Origin: Epiperipatus broadwayi
Lineage: Eukaryota > Onychophora > Udeonychophora > Euonychophora > Peripatidae
Assembly: GCA_028023455.1 (NCBI GenBank)
Contig: JAQFVV010012416.1
Coordinates: 1,233,767 to 1,297,766 of the forward strand
DNA: 64,000 nt
Direction of reading: 5' to 3'
Under the pieces are notes generated by a model, which saw only the letters and a list, made by a program, of their open reading frames with translations, did no database searches and was not told the origin of the DNA. This document shows, piece after piece, positions 45,415 to 57,224 of this stretch. The number at the start of each line of letters is the position of its first letter. The stretch's first letter is position 1. Position numbers and translations under genes: made by a program.

Positions 45415-46065
45415 TCTAGCTGTATTTTTATATTGGACTATTTTCATCATCTAATATGGGTGTTGGAATGTCTTTAGAAAAGTTCAAACACATTCAACTG
45501 TTAGTAATATCACAGCAAATAGGTTAGTATATGCACCAACTGTTAGTAATATCATAGCAAACAGGTTAGTATATGCACCTTCTTCCATCTTCTTTAGGTG
45601 TTGCTGGACTGACCAGTGACAATACTAGTATGGGATTCGAACCTGGGTTTTTAAATTCTTGATTATTGAATTTTAAGGTAATGCTCTAACCCACTGAGCC
45701 TTTGGTAGGATGGCTCAATTGGTTAGAACGTTACCTTAAAATTCAATAATCAAGAATCTAAGGACCCAGGTTTGAATCCCATGCTAAAACTGTCACTGGT
45801 CAGGACAGACACAGCTGAAGAAGAGAGGAGAAAAATACCTATTGAAATGTTGTGCATATACTAATCTGTTTACTGTGATATTTGCATATACTAATCTGTT
45901 TGCTGTGATATTACTAAAAGTTGGTACATATATTAACCTGTTTGCTGTGATATTACTAACAGTTGATGTATTTGGAATCTTTAAATAAAATTAAAATTTT
46001 CTAAAGATATTCAACACATAAATTAGATGATGGAAATAGTCCAATATAAAAATATAGTTGGGAAT
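45415..46065. repeat. palindromic pair of SINE-B copies with tandem subrepeats
   Basis: Centre near 45703. The right half (45704 on) has A-box-like TGGCTCAATTGGTTAG, B-box-like GGTTTGAATCCC (45769-45780), then TGTCACTGGTCAG and CTGAAGAAGAG. The left half is the inverted copy with GGGATTCGAACCTGG. Outside each tRNA part lie copies of a ~45-bp unit around GTTAGTAATATCATAGCAAACAGGTTAGTA: two on the left (45497-45580) and about three on the right (45850-45965). The outermost TATATTGGACTATTT (45430) is matched by its complement near 46035. Confidence 0.85.
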
Positions 46066-46069
46066 GTGT

Positions 46070-47515
46070 CTATAATTTGGAAGAGTTTATTATAACGAAA
46101 GAAACAAAATGAAGAGGGGAAAACTATTAAGTAAGATAATTTTTGTATGTTAAATAAAGTTTAGATCATCTTTCCCTCCATAACAACTTGACATTATTCA
46201 TCATGATATGGAATAATGTAAGATCTTTAAGACTATTCCATATTAAGCGCATACACTTATTACAGGACAGAGTTCATGTTATTTGTTCATTGTTAACTAA
46301 CAATCATTTATATTTATCTTTTCAGAATAAATGATTAATCTTCATCTATGGATGTTCTTTTCTATCAATGATTAGAGAAATATACATAGATAGGGGGTCC
46401 CCTAAAAAAGATGGAACATCACTAATTTGAATTGGGCAAGGCTATTACAGATATACCTGTGTAATATTGTAAATTAGCTAGTTAGCTTCATGGTTGATTT
46501 AATAATAAAATCTTTTTTTATTTTTATTTTCTTTGTGAATATATTTAATTGTTGATATGATAGAAATACATCCTTGACACACACAATTATATTATTTTAT
46601 CATGTTAAAAAGATTTTGAATTTTTTTGTATTGTAATTTTAAAAAAGGTTGTTAACTTGATTATACATTAAACTGATCTCCAACTTATCAAAATCATTTA
46701 TGCATTCATTCATCAACTGATAACTGAGTATATACATGCACATACACCTCATATAACACAGTAATATGCTTGGATGAATCTTTAAATCAATTGGAAACTG
46801 TATAGAGGTGTGATAGTTACTATCTAGTCTAAGTCCACCCCTGAAGAAAGCTGAAGATATATTTCTCCCTGAGCTCAAATACTGAGACATAACAGAGCCT
46901 GAAGGAGGGGTGAAGTATGGATGAACTAGTCCAAATCGTATCTAAATTCAATCTGTAAACACAGAACTAGCCCATTGGAGGTAGATACAAAAATAGGTTA
47001 GGTACTTCATTGCAACATTGACAGCATTCTACTTGAAGACTGTAGATCTGACCATAGTGAGATGCATTCTCCCTCACTTGTGGTAAAACCCTGGCCCATT
47101 ACAACAGTTTCATGGAAAGAATTAATGTTGAGATTTACATATTATTTTCTGATAAGTAAATATGTGCATAATGACTTATAATGCAGAGAAACTATAGCAT
47201 TAGTACCTGCTAATTTGTAAAATTAGAATCAGCGCCAAAGGATTCATTATTTTTCTGATTAAATTTCAACTCTAAAAATGGTTATAAATGACAAACAATT
47301 TGTTGTAATTGAACATGTATTAATAATTTTAAATAGACCTCTAAATATATTATATCTGTAAAATATATAGTAGAAATTGACCCCATATACATATTATAAT
47401 AGCAAATCTCAAATCAAACCCTATAGTCATTTTAAGAAACTTATAAAGAATGCCCACTTTATTACATTATCACAGACTAATAAATTATTATTGATAAAAT
47501 AGACACGTTAATATG
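46070..47515. other. spacer with patches of higher complexity
   Basis: 46640-47110 has normal complexity, including CTGAAGAAAGCTGAAG (46841), which recalls the CTGAAGA-type cores, but no second copy or domain was found. The 83-codon minus frame at 46639-46890 is unassigned. Confidence 0.3.
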
Positions 47516-47519
47516 ATAA

Positions 47520-47770
47520 CCTCATAGTGTAACAATTCTGTTCAGATTCAGATAGATGAGTTGTAACTAATCCAACTAACCATCTGATATTGATCGGTAA
47601 ATGGATATTCAGTTATTTTAAGCTAGAGAATAAATGATTCAAGCTTTTATTACCTGACAGTAGGCAGGTCTAGTGAGTAATATCTTTTTTATGCGAACCG
47701 TTAGTAAGGCAATTGTCTCACATTTGAGCTATTTAAAGGCAGTCTTATCATTTACTCTAAGAACATAGAT
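47520..47770 (+). repeat. tRNA-derived SINE, family D, copy 3 (body only)
   Basis: TAATCCAACTAACCATCTGATATTGATCGG, TTATTTTAAGCTAGAG, GGCAGGTCTAGTGAGTAATA and GAGCTATTTAAAGGCAGTC follow the order of the copies at 9575 and 11065. The tRNA-like head is not recognisable. Confidence 0.5.
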
Positions 47771-47819
47771 ATAACAAACACCTCCACACTTCCATATTTC
47801 TTTTCAAATTCATATAAAT

Positions 47820-47935
47820 AAAGATATAATAAAAGACAAATGACCCTCAAGATGCACTTCGTGCTGAATCAGCACTCATCAGTTGGCCCAGGTCACTATC
47901 TCTCATATATATATCTTTATTATGCAAAGTATTTA
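47820..47935. repeat. internal piece of SINE-C-type element
   Basis: CAGCACTCATCAGTTGGCCC and CACTATCTCTCATATA match the inner arm at 20310-20345 (CAGCACTCATCAGTTGGTCG). AAAGATATAATAAA and ATATATCTTTATTAT bracket it as an inverted pair. Confidence 0.55.
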
Positions 47936-47939
47936 TCTA

Positions 47940-49435
47940 GAGTAAATTGTTATATTTTCATTTACCATTGTCAAACTCCCTCCACTCACAACTTTGACGC
48001 CATCCATTTCAGATAAATACACTAATGATTATTACGAATCATTTTCGAAACTAGAGGTTATCTCTTGCACAGATATAAACTTTAAATCTCTATTAAAGAT
48101 TAATATATCTGATTTTTTTTTAAATTTACACACACGGAGTTATTCACCTTTCTCTGTCCCGTATATAATATCTTTATAGATATAATAAACACTTCCACAC
48201 TTCCCCAAAGTCGTATTGCATTTACAAATCAAGATATCGTTTAACGCCCACTAATCAATCAGTTGTCTAATAAGGCAGAATTTAAATAAATAATTTTTAA
48301 TAAATGGAGTATTAACAATCTTTTAAATAAAAATATATGTTTAATGACATATAGAAAAGCTATATAAAAAAATTAGTTATACAAAGCTGATCAGTTTCAC
48401 TGATTATATCTCAATTCTTCACTTGCTACTGTAATCTGCAAGTAAACAACTAAACACACATGTATATATTTGAATGTATTCTCTTTCTAACAATATACAT
48501 ATTTGTATATTTGAAAGTATTGTATTATCATAATTAATAATTCAGAATTTGACCTTTATATGAGTTCTTATAACTTGGTAAAATAATGAGACGTTTAAAA
48601 GGAATTGATTTGTAATAGCATTATAAAATATAGCGGTATAATATATTACTTACATAAGTGACTGAAAACGGGAATTATTTATTACGATACTTCATATTCA
48701 TAATTAATTATTCATACATTTTAAAAATAAATCATTTTTATAAACTGAGATTATTAAATGCAATCAGAATATTGTCTTATTATAGTGATTAATTGCTGCT
48801 TAATTTATTAAAAAAGTATTTGATTTTTTTTTTTTAAACTGCGCACAAGATGTTTCCAAAAGTACATGTTCAATTGGATTTGCGAATTACTAATTGGCTT
48901 AAAGCAGCTAAAGAATCAAAGTTAATTAATGAAGCCGATCTGTCCTACGGATATGAATTCAATTTAGCAAACTAATTGTCGCTAATATTATAGCTGTTCT
49001 ATGATTTCTTTTTCGCACTGATGAGTTATATAGTTATAATAGATATGATGGAAGTTATAGTATTTGATCACTTATGTAGAGAGATGTTTGAAAACTAAAA
49101 ACACTAACATACACAACAAAAAGGGAAAAGATCATAAGATACGAGATGACATCAAAGAAGAATTTGGAGCTAATTTGCACTATCTTAGCAGTCTCGCAAC
49201 TGGTAATCCGAAATGAGTTTGCGTGAAGAAAGTATTATACCATTAGCGCATGTTTTTTGGCAGTGATAATGGTGCATGCATGTATAAACATGTAAGCAAT
49301 AAAAAAAATGCTGAAAAAAATGAAATATTGAATATAAAAATGGCTTTTATTATGTAGCAAGATATGAAAAATTTGGAATACATGTCATACTTTCTGACTG
49401 AAGATAAATTTTGTGTCTAGATATTAGTGAGGAAA
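47940..49435. other. AT-rich spacer
   Basis: No recognised feature. A 61-codon frame at 47994-48179 is unassigned. Confidence 0.35.
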
Positions 49436-49439
49436 CCAA

Positions 49440-49625
49440 GTCATACATCACATGATTTAATTACTGCAAAACAAAGCATTTAAAATCTCTATCTAGAATT
49501 ATCCCTATCCCCAAACCAGTTTCAAACTGATGACTTTCATCAGTGAGCACTAGGACATTCAGAGATTAGATCTCATATACAAACTCAATCCCAGCATTTA
49601 TCAATTACTTACTATTAAGTCAAAA
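49440..49625 (-). repeat. hammerhead-associated repeat, minus-strand copy with intact core residues
   Basis: On the minus strand CTGATGA (complement of 49537-49543) is followed by AAGTCATCAGTTT, GAAAC (complement of 49519-49523), TGGTT and TGGGGATAGG. Both conserved core blocks are intact. Stem I pairs over about 4 bp (CTCA with TGGG) and stem II is weak. A general match to the 57276 and 60484 copies continues into the flank. Confidence 0.6.
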
Positions 49626-49964
49626 ATCTGAAATTTTTAAGCATCTATATGTCTTCAAATCCAGCTATCTAACTTAATTAGCCATATTTCTTTAAAATAT
49701 ATCCATATATGATTTCAAATGAGCAAAAAGTTTAGACTTTGTGTCTAATTATTCCAATGTATAAATATATAAAATGTGCTAAAATGCATGAACACACAAA
49801 GCTGAAGACAAAAAAATCTTAGTACTATAGATTGATATAAACTAAATATATGTATTCAAGTATGTGGCTAAGCACTTTCGAGAACCGAGGTCCTCATATT
49901 CATAGCCATCTTGTAAATAAATAGGTTGGTTAAAAGAGAATCATCCCAAAATATCAAGACACTA

Positions 49965-50250
49965 ACTTACTCACTGTCTACACAAGATATGGTGATGATC
50001 TTTTCATGGCCACCCCCCCACTGCAGTTAACCAACAAATCAAAACTGAACTCCAAACCAGTACAGGTCTTACTTCCAACACAGAACATGAAAACAGTTAC
50101 AAACATGTCAAATACCTGGATATACATATTCAGTGAGAATACTTACATCTTAATTATAGTATACTCATCAAATCTCTTGAAATTAGAGGCCACTCTCATT
50201 CTCTCCAATTCACCAACTAACCACAAACTCTCCAGCTTAACTTCCTTTCT
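49965..50250 (+). pseudogene. reverse transcriptase motif-C-like remnant (RYGDD)
   Basis: The frame through 49970-50030 reads VYTRYGDDLFMAT, resembling RT motif C. A frameshifted continuation reads ELQTSTGLTSNTEHENS then KHVKYLDIHI, resembling the segment after motif C in several RT classes, including Penelope-like elements (FTxExE...LDxxI). Only about 90 codons remain and stops intervene. It lies 350 bp from a hammerhead-like repeat on the other strand. Assignment to a class is uncertain. Confidence 0.45.
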
Positions 50251-50257
50251 CTATAGA

Positions 50258-51312
50258 AATATGCTATTATCATAAATTAACTTACACACAATATTCTATT
50301 TACTTCTATATATATATATTTAAACTCTTTTCACTCTCCATACTAGTTTTTCATCTCTCCAGCTTCCTTTTTTTATTAATATATCTATTCTTCTATCTCA
50401 TCCTTTATCACTATAACACTCAACAGTCATCCAAACACAATCAACACATCTTTTGTATAAGTATACTGACATACTATACTACCATTCTCACCCATTTTGT
50501 TGCCTATCCTTTTCTTGTAACCCAAATAAATACTATTTATTTATTTATTTTGACTATTTCTCTTACTACCCATAGATTGCAATCTACTCAACATCTTTAT
50601 TTTGCTTTTTGCATCTCTCATATAAAAACTTGACTATCCCATTTTTTCTTGGACTGCCTCCTTTGCCATTCATGCATCTGTATCTATTGCATGTCTTCCT
50701 ACATCTTTTAATATTTTTTCTAAATAATCTAACACCCCTTTACTAACACATAACACATTGTTATCATAAGTTAACCCTGCTACTGCCACTCTCTTCCATA
50801 GAATTCTTGCTATATCATACTAATATATGAAAACAATGTTTATTTCTTTATCAGTTCTTTTTCTTTGCTTCATTTATCAATTTTTATTCCCATTCATCCA
50901 AGCAATTTCTCTATTACTTAAGACAATTCCCAAATAGTCCTATTCACCATATTTAATTTTATATCCCCCAATAAAAAATCTTCTCTTCTCTTTCCCCAGC
51001 ATTAATCATTACTTTTGATTTTTTCACTAAATTTAATCCCCACTCTTGCACAACTTTTCAGCTTAACTTCCATATCTTCCCTACTTTCTGTGAACAAGAA
51101 GATATTTTCAGCAAATGAAAGATGTGATAATATATACAATCCCTTGCAATCTATTTATGATACCGCTTCTCTTCTTCCTAGTCATTCTATTGCTCTCTCC
51201 ATTTTTCTCAAACATAACAAAAATAAAATAAATGATATAGGGCATTCTTGCCTTAGTCCCATCCCATTTTTAATTCTGATTATTGTAATGGTAAGAATTG
51301 TCCCTCCACATA
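50258..51312 (-). pseudogene. LINE reverse transcriptase (motif B onward) and C-terminal part, decayed
   Basis: Read on the minus strand from 51312: RIKNGMGLRQECPISFILF (motif B; the usual G is now E), then LSHLSFAENIFLFTESRED (motif C with the catalytic DD replaced by EN), then a decayed thumb. From 50760 to 50258 it is a second copy of the region seen at 55440-54910. Many stops and frameshifts are present and it ends before the zinc-binding tail. Catalysis is impossible. Motif A of the same element probably lies at 54297-54425, beyond an insertion. Confidence 0.8.
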
Positions 51313-54294
51313 ACAAAATCTAGAACACAGGCAAAATACACTAAAGCTGATCGAATACGGATACTGGGTTCCAGAACCTGACCAACATTCAATCCTTTCA
51401 CCGCTTCTCAATGATCTAATACCCTATGGATGACATTTCTCAACTTACACAGACATTCAATTTAACCTTGGTCTGGCAGTCACTCAGTGTAAAACAAAAG
51501 ACTCTTAAATTAACTAATCTAGCATTGATTTGGTCCGATATACACTCATAAGACTAAGTGATTAATTAAAATATCAATGATTGCTTATGAAATCCAATAT
51601 AATGGCCTACATATAAATATACTGATGTATGTGCAATTAAATCTAGAGTTGGATAAAAAGAACTCGTGGACAATAAAGATATGGAAACGAGTTATAATTT
51701 TAAATATTATTAATTTAATAAAACAATAACAAATAGTGAAACTTAAAACATACGAAATTATATAATGAGAACATGAGAGATTACACATGCAGACGTTGCA
51801 TAACTAATGAGGTTAATGTTACCTATCTCATTATAAGTGTTTAATAAAGTGTAGTGCGGTGTTGGAGTTTAAGCTTATATTAATATGCCAAATTTCTAGC
51901 TCTTATGTAGTCTGCTAGATCATATGGAACTTTATAGCCAAAGTTATACAACTAACTTAATAGTGCTCCTGTGGCGTCTATCTATACAAAGTTAAGTCGA
52001 GCATATAATTAGGCTCAGAGATACGCAGGTTAGCGTGTTAACCTAGATTAGGGTATACACTGATGCTAGTAAGCATTTAATATAAAAGGAGAGAAAACTG
52101 GTTTATGATAGGTTTACCTATATACTCTATGGCACATATTAAAATATTAATTAAGTGAAAAGGTGCAAATGGGTCATTATTCATGGGCTTCAGTCTCAAA
52201 GACTCAGTTGCCCTAAAACCGCTCAACTTGCTACGAATAGGAACATTAGTAGTTCAGGGAGTCGGATAAGCATTAATTATGAATAATCTAGGTCCTTGTG
52301 CCCTAGTTCTAAAAGTGTGTGCTTTACCTGTACTAAGTGGATAAGTGTGACCTCTGCCATCAACTCATCAATAATCATGCAGCAAGCAGATAATTGTACA
52401 TTGCGTACTTTGTAAGGACACATCCGCAACTTATACACATATAACGCAAATACGTAAAATTATATTATCGTGCCTTAAAATTAGATAGCGTCTATTTGCA
52501 TATCTATACAATCCAGTTCTCAAATTTAGTATTTCAAATATACTATTTAGGGACTAAATTAATTAGTAACCTAGTTTAATATTATCACCTGCATCTCAAC
52601 ATATATAAATCTAAGGAGGACAAAGCATATTTGCGGGATAATTATGAATAAAACATTAAAATATGCTTTGAGAATATCTCTGTGGCTAGTTCCTATGATG
52701 TATGAGTTACATATATATAAATAGTTATAATTCATAATTAGAGTTAAGCAAACTACAATTTTAACTAGAGAACGACTGATTATTGTAATATTAATACCCA
52801 AAAATTAGTAAAAATAATAATATGATCTCGAAACAGCGAGTGAGAAAGAAAAATAATAATTCAATTATTTAATATTTATTATAGCGAAGATTTGAAATTA
52901 TCTTCGCAGATCGATAAGCTAAAATTATATTTATAAATATTCGCAGTTTCGTTATCTGGCATATTAATCACATATAATATTAAAATGATAAAATCATAGA
53001 ATAAATGGAATAGATTATAAATAGGCATAAAAGACCACAGAAAATTATACATTTAATTTAAAATAGATTACTAGAGTTTTACATTTTAAAAGAGAATTCA
53101 AGTTTTACACTCAGACAAGATTTAAACATTAGCATTTAATGCTTTTCTGTGCAGATTTTAGGAAAGGTGTTTGGGAAAGGTAGATTTAATAAATAGCTAG
53201 CTTTTAAAAGAAAGAATTGAAATCACAGTTTATAAACAGAGCTCTGAGAGAAAATTTATCAATTTACCAGTCCATTGTTTTCATTGCAGTTAGTTCTGAG
53301 CACTTGTGAGGATAATAAGTTGACACTTTTGGTGATGATTTAAAGTTAATGGAGGTTTTTCCACGGGCTGCTTTGCTGATGTACGGCATTATATTTGATC
53401 AGACCAAAGTCTTTTCCATTCCCCGGCTAGGGCCAAGAGGTGAGGGGTTGCCTAACTTACCCTGACATTTTGAAGGTGAAACGAATGTAGATTCTGGTTA
53501 CACTTCACTTATTATATATATAATCGATCCTTGGCGACAAAACTTTAAGTATTTATATCTTTCTAACTCTGGCCAACTGTTTATTTTTACAAGCTTGTCC
53601 GCGTTTGTTTATTTTAGAAAAATATATTTAATAGCTACAACTAGTAGAAAAACCCATTTATTTATTTTAGAAAACATTTTTAATTATGACAACTAATTTA
53701 GATTTTGTTTTTCTGCGAATTTTGTTATTAACATTTTATATTTACAAAATCAAGTTCACGCTATTTTAGGACTATTGTGTGACCTACTTTAAAATTTGTT
53801 TACCAGTAACATCTAAAAGTTGCTTGATAATTAGTAGAAAACTAATTTTATTTCTATGCAGGTAGAAAAACAATGGAAATATACATATGCGATTTCAATA
53901 ATACAACAATAAAATTGGCTAAATAATTTAAACTAAAATATTTTTTAAACTAGAAATATTTATAAAATGAATATACATATCTGTAATATATACCAATAAC
54001 ATAAAAACAAAATTGGCTAAATAATTTAAACTAAAATATTTCTTAAACTAAAAATATTCATAAAATGGCTACATATCTGTAATATATATGTATACAATTA
54101 AATTACAGACTTACCGTTCGCATATATATACATGATTTTGCATATATAGTAATTTAAGGTTGTTTAAATGGGTACTCTGAGAGGGTTTAAACCTGGCATA
54201 TAGATAGATGTGGGTGTAAAATACATGGAACAGGCAAATGGGTAAATCTGACTGTTTCATTATATATTTCTTAATTAATATGTATAGTAATTAT
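51313..54294. other. ~3 kb of unrelated DNA between two parts of one LINE
   Basis: Separates LINE motif A (54297-54425) from motif B (51312 downward), which are normally about 40-60 codons apart. The sequence differs in texture from its surroundings, with less extreme AT content at 51320-52450 and 53330-53480. No inverted terminus, long terminal repeat, transposase or other domain was recognised. It may be an inserted element whose ends are eroded, or the two LINE pieces may be independent copies. Confidence 0.45.
53911..54100 (+). repeat. 98-bp tandem duplication
   Basis: AAAATTGGCTAAATAATTTA occurs at 53911 and 54009, followed in both by AACTAAAATATTT, a TAAACTA stretch and ATATCTGTAATATATA. 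Confidence 0.85.
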
Positions 54295-54430
54295 TTTTAT
54301 ACAATCTCTTAATAAGATCCACTAAAGCTCCATTCATTCCCAAATTTACTAAACTTTCCCATAATCTATTTCTATTTACTCTGTCATACGCCTTCTCTAT
54401 ATCCATAAAGATATAATATATAACTGCCTA
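54295..54430 (-). pseudogene. LINE reverse transcriptase motif A fragment
   Basis: On the minus strand FMDIEKAYDRVNRNRLWESL, then VNLGMNGALVDLIKRLYKNN: motif A of a LINE RT with the catalytic aspartate in MDIEKAYDRV, followed by the usual GMNG...LIKRLY helix. It stays in one frame for about 42 codons. It abuts the 3' tail of the next LINE copy at 54455. Confidence 0.85.
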
Positions 54431-54439
54431 CCTGCATTG

Positions 54440-54490
54440 CTACTCATATCTATAAGTTGTAATGTGATGTGATGTAATGATGTGATGCAC
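54440..54490 (-). repeat. LINE 3' tail microsatellite
   Basis: TGTGATGTGATGTAATGATG on the plus strand reads as a CATCACATCA-type simple tail on the minus strand, just beyond the C-terminal coding region at 54584. Tails of this type terminate several LINE clades. Confidence 0.6.
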
Positions 54491-54583
54491 TGTGTCTTCT
54501 TCTTATACGAAGTCAGGAATCTCTCAGCAACTATGTCCAGAGAAACCTGTTAACCACTTTACCTTCACTTTCCATTCTCCACC

Positions 54584-55012
54584 CTAAGTTTTCCCATCAT
54601 CTGCTCCATCCCATTTCCACAACATAATCTTTGTCAACTCCATGACCTTCATATCTATACCTTTTCCCAAACCTAGCATAAAAACCAATAACTCACTTTC
54701 TGTATAATCACTTTGTTCATATTTAATCTTCCATAACTTTATTATTTGTACCCTTTCTGCTTCCAAGCATTTACATTGAAGTAACAGATGCCTAATATTT
54801 TCTATGCCTTCCTTACACAACTTGCAGACTAAATCACCCATATTTTTCCATTTACTTGTATATTCCCTTATTGCTAAAGATCCCGTTCGAGCCTTAAACA
54901 ATAAACTACTTTCCTTACTATTATCATAAATTAACACACACCCAATGTTCTGCTTACTTCTATATAGATTTAAACTCATTTTACTCTCCATACTAGTTCT
55001 CCATCTCTCCAA
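54584..55012 (-). pseudogene. LINE C-terminal zinc-binding region, 142 codons open
   Basis: Residues about 62-82 read CKLCKEGIENIRHLLLQC, a C-x2-C...H-x4-C zinc-binding pattern after a basic, Trp-containing segment (YTSKWKNMGDLV). This is the zf-RVT-like tail of a LINE polymerase. It ends DGADDGKT and a stop, close to the simple 3' tail at 54440-54490. The preceding open segment at 55036-55362 belongs to the same protein in a different frame. Same family as the fragments at 50258-51312 and 54295-54430. Confidence 0.85.
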
Positions 55013-55035
55013 CTTCCTATTCTTTATTAATGCAT

Positions 55036-55362
55036 CTATTCTTCAATCCCACTCTTTATCACTATAACACTCAACAATCCTCCTAACACAATCATCCCAC
55101 CTTTTGTACAATATACTGACATAAATTCTTTATCCAAATCTGCATACTGCATTACCTTTCTCACCCATCTTGTTGCCTGCCCTTTACATGTAACCCAATT
55201 AAATACTATTTTGGCTATTCTTTTATTGTCCATAAACTGCAATCTACTGAACATTTTCAATTTGCTTTTTGCATCTCTCATATAAAAATTTGACCATCCC
55301 ATTTCTCCTTGAATTGCCTCCTTTGCTTTCCACACCTCTGCATCTAATGCATGTCTTCCCAC
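55036..55362 (-). pseudogene. LINE RT-to-tail connector region, 108 codons open
   Basis: AIQGEMGWSNFYMRDAKSKL, MFSRLQFMDNKRIAKIVFNW and GQATRWVRKVMQY match the helical region between thumb and zinc tail found in jockey/I-like LINEs. A stop and a frameshift separate it from 54584-55012. Its nucleotide copy is 50258-50760. The 5' part of this LINE is missing beyond about 55440. Confidence 0.75.
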
Positions 55363-55444
55363 TTCCCCTTGTACTTTTTCTAAGTAATCTAATACCCCTT
55401 TACTAACACATAATGCATCATTGCCATATGTTAAAATGCTTTAA

Positions 55445-56585
55445 CATACGTCAATTTTTTGAGATTTACTATTACAATGTTTGATTATCCCTATATAAAT
55501 TATCGTTTTTGATTTATTTTAAAGGATTTTGTAATTTTTAATTTTCAATGCTACTTTGTTTTGTCACTTCTTTTTCTTTTCCCGCACTTTTTTCCCTTGT
55601 AGGACTTTAGGCTATTTAATGTTACATTACAATGTTTGATTTATAGCATTATAGTTTTTAAATATTGTTTTTTAAATTTATAATACTGATTTAGTATATA
55701 CTGCTGAAAGTCTGGAATAAGCTTTTGAAAGTAGCATTTATTATTTTCTACTTATCACTATATAAAGGGTTTTTGTAATGCTACTTGCACAGACATATCA
55801 TTTGAACTCTCACTTTCCTGGTTTTAAGGGTTCAAACCATCATTTCTCTGTACATTTTATATACAGCTTTGAAATTTAAGTTGTGATAGTCTATAATTGA
55901 CTTAATTTTTATATACTTTATTTTCATCTCTATTTTTAATATTTGGGCAATTTTTTATTATTGTTAAAATATAAGCAAGAATGTAAATTTAAAAAATCTA
56001 ATCCAATCCTGCCACCAATTTAAAACCTACATGTAACAGTTTCCTCTATGCATTAAACCTGTAGCTTTAAAATTTACCTTGCAATGAAGAATAATTGATC
56101 TAAAATTAAAAACTGTATAATTAACTTAATGTATGCCATTTTTATATTTATTATTAAAATGCAAATTAGCCAATAAGTAAAAAAAAATAGTTCAGATATT
56201 TTTTACAAAATGAAAATATCAGAATACCTGGATTTCAGGCAAGAAACTATTTTTCCCCCCAAAACTTTAGATATCCTGTAATCTATGTGCAGGTGGTGCA
56301 AAAGAAATGCTTATTATCATGCCAAAAAATGCATACAATTTATGATATCACAGAATTACTCAGATAATAAACCTTTTATATTGTGATAACATTCAACGGT
56401 AAAAACTCATTCGATATGGTTGAGAAAATGGAGTAGTAGCTACCACATATATTCATTTTTTTATTTATGCTGAAGCACAAGTACTTTCTTTTTATGTGTA
56501 ATTAGTGCTGCAAATTGTTGTTATCCCAACTGTAAAAATGATTATACTGTCAATTGCATGGTTACATAATGTAAGGATAACTGTT
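55445..56585. other. AT-rich spacer
   Basis: No clear motif. It could include the decayed 3' part of the gypsy element at 56590-58630, which reads in this direction, but no integrase HHCC or DDE pattern was seen. Confidence 0.35.
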
Positions 56586-56589
56586 GATA

Positions 56590-56874
56590 TTTAAATCAGT
56601 TCCATTATTTCTGATATAGATTGCTTTGTAAATGTGTGAGATCTGTGACCTTTCCAGACATATTCAGATATTGGTGAAATTTCTTTATTCCAAATACCAT
56701 AGCCCATCTCCCCTTCTTCAGATGATTGTGATTCTTCTCAGATTGAGATAAAATGTGAGATATGTAGACTACTGGCCTTTTACAGCTATTTAGCTCATAG
56801 CTAATAACTAATCTACCCAATATGCAGATGCATGAGTTGTTGGTGTAATTTCTAATTTTCTGGGTGGCCAACAA
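56590..56874 (-). pseudogene. Ty3/gypsy RNase H fragment
   Basis: The open frame reads CKRPVVYISHILSQSEKNHN, then HLKKGRWAMVFGIKKFHQYL. This is the conserved RNase H stretch of Ty3/gypsy polyproteins (RPVAY-S-LS-E-NY...EKEALA-VFG-KKFH-YL), with EKEALA changed to KKGRWA, so a catalytic Glu is lost. The frame begins right at the end of the inserted repeat 56867-57038, which cut off the upstream part. RT of the same element is at 57780-58260. Confidence 0.85.
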
Positions 56875-57038
56875 ACATCACATGATCACCATTTTGTAAG
56901 CTTGCTTATAACTGTTATTAAAACAGTTATAAGCAAGCATATGTATTGCTGAGTGGCAATATGTATAGAGAGTTTTGCCTGTTTTAATAACAGTTATAAG
57001 CAAGCATAAGAAATGGTGATCATGTGATGTTTGTTGGC
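56867..57038. mobile_element. 172-bp inverted-repeat element inserted in gypsy sequence
   Basis: GCCAACAAACATCACATGAT at 56867-56886 is perfectly inverted at 57019-57038. The inverted arms continue through CACCATTT and TGCTTGCTTATAACTGTTAT. The centre carries GAGTGGCAATATGTATAGAG, shared with the hammerhead-associated family at 57405-57425. It interrupts the gypsy RNase H frame. No transposase. Confidence 0.8.
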
Positions 57039-57224
57039 TCAAAACCAATCCTGCCTAATAGGCTAGTGGTGGCTATGGTTATTAAAGAACCAAAGATACC
57101 AAAATATATAGGTACTGAACTGAGTCAGACCTAAATGACTATATAAGCTATTGAGCTTGGATTAAAAATATTATAGTGTTTTCAAATTAAGACTCATAGT
57201 TTTGTAGTTGTGTAGATATAAAAG

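Noticed and set aside
46841-46885. Another hammerhead (CTGAAGAAAGCTGAAG...)
   Set aside because: The second core block reads CAAAT and stem lengths do not fit; too degenerate.
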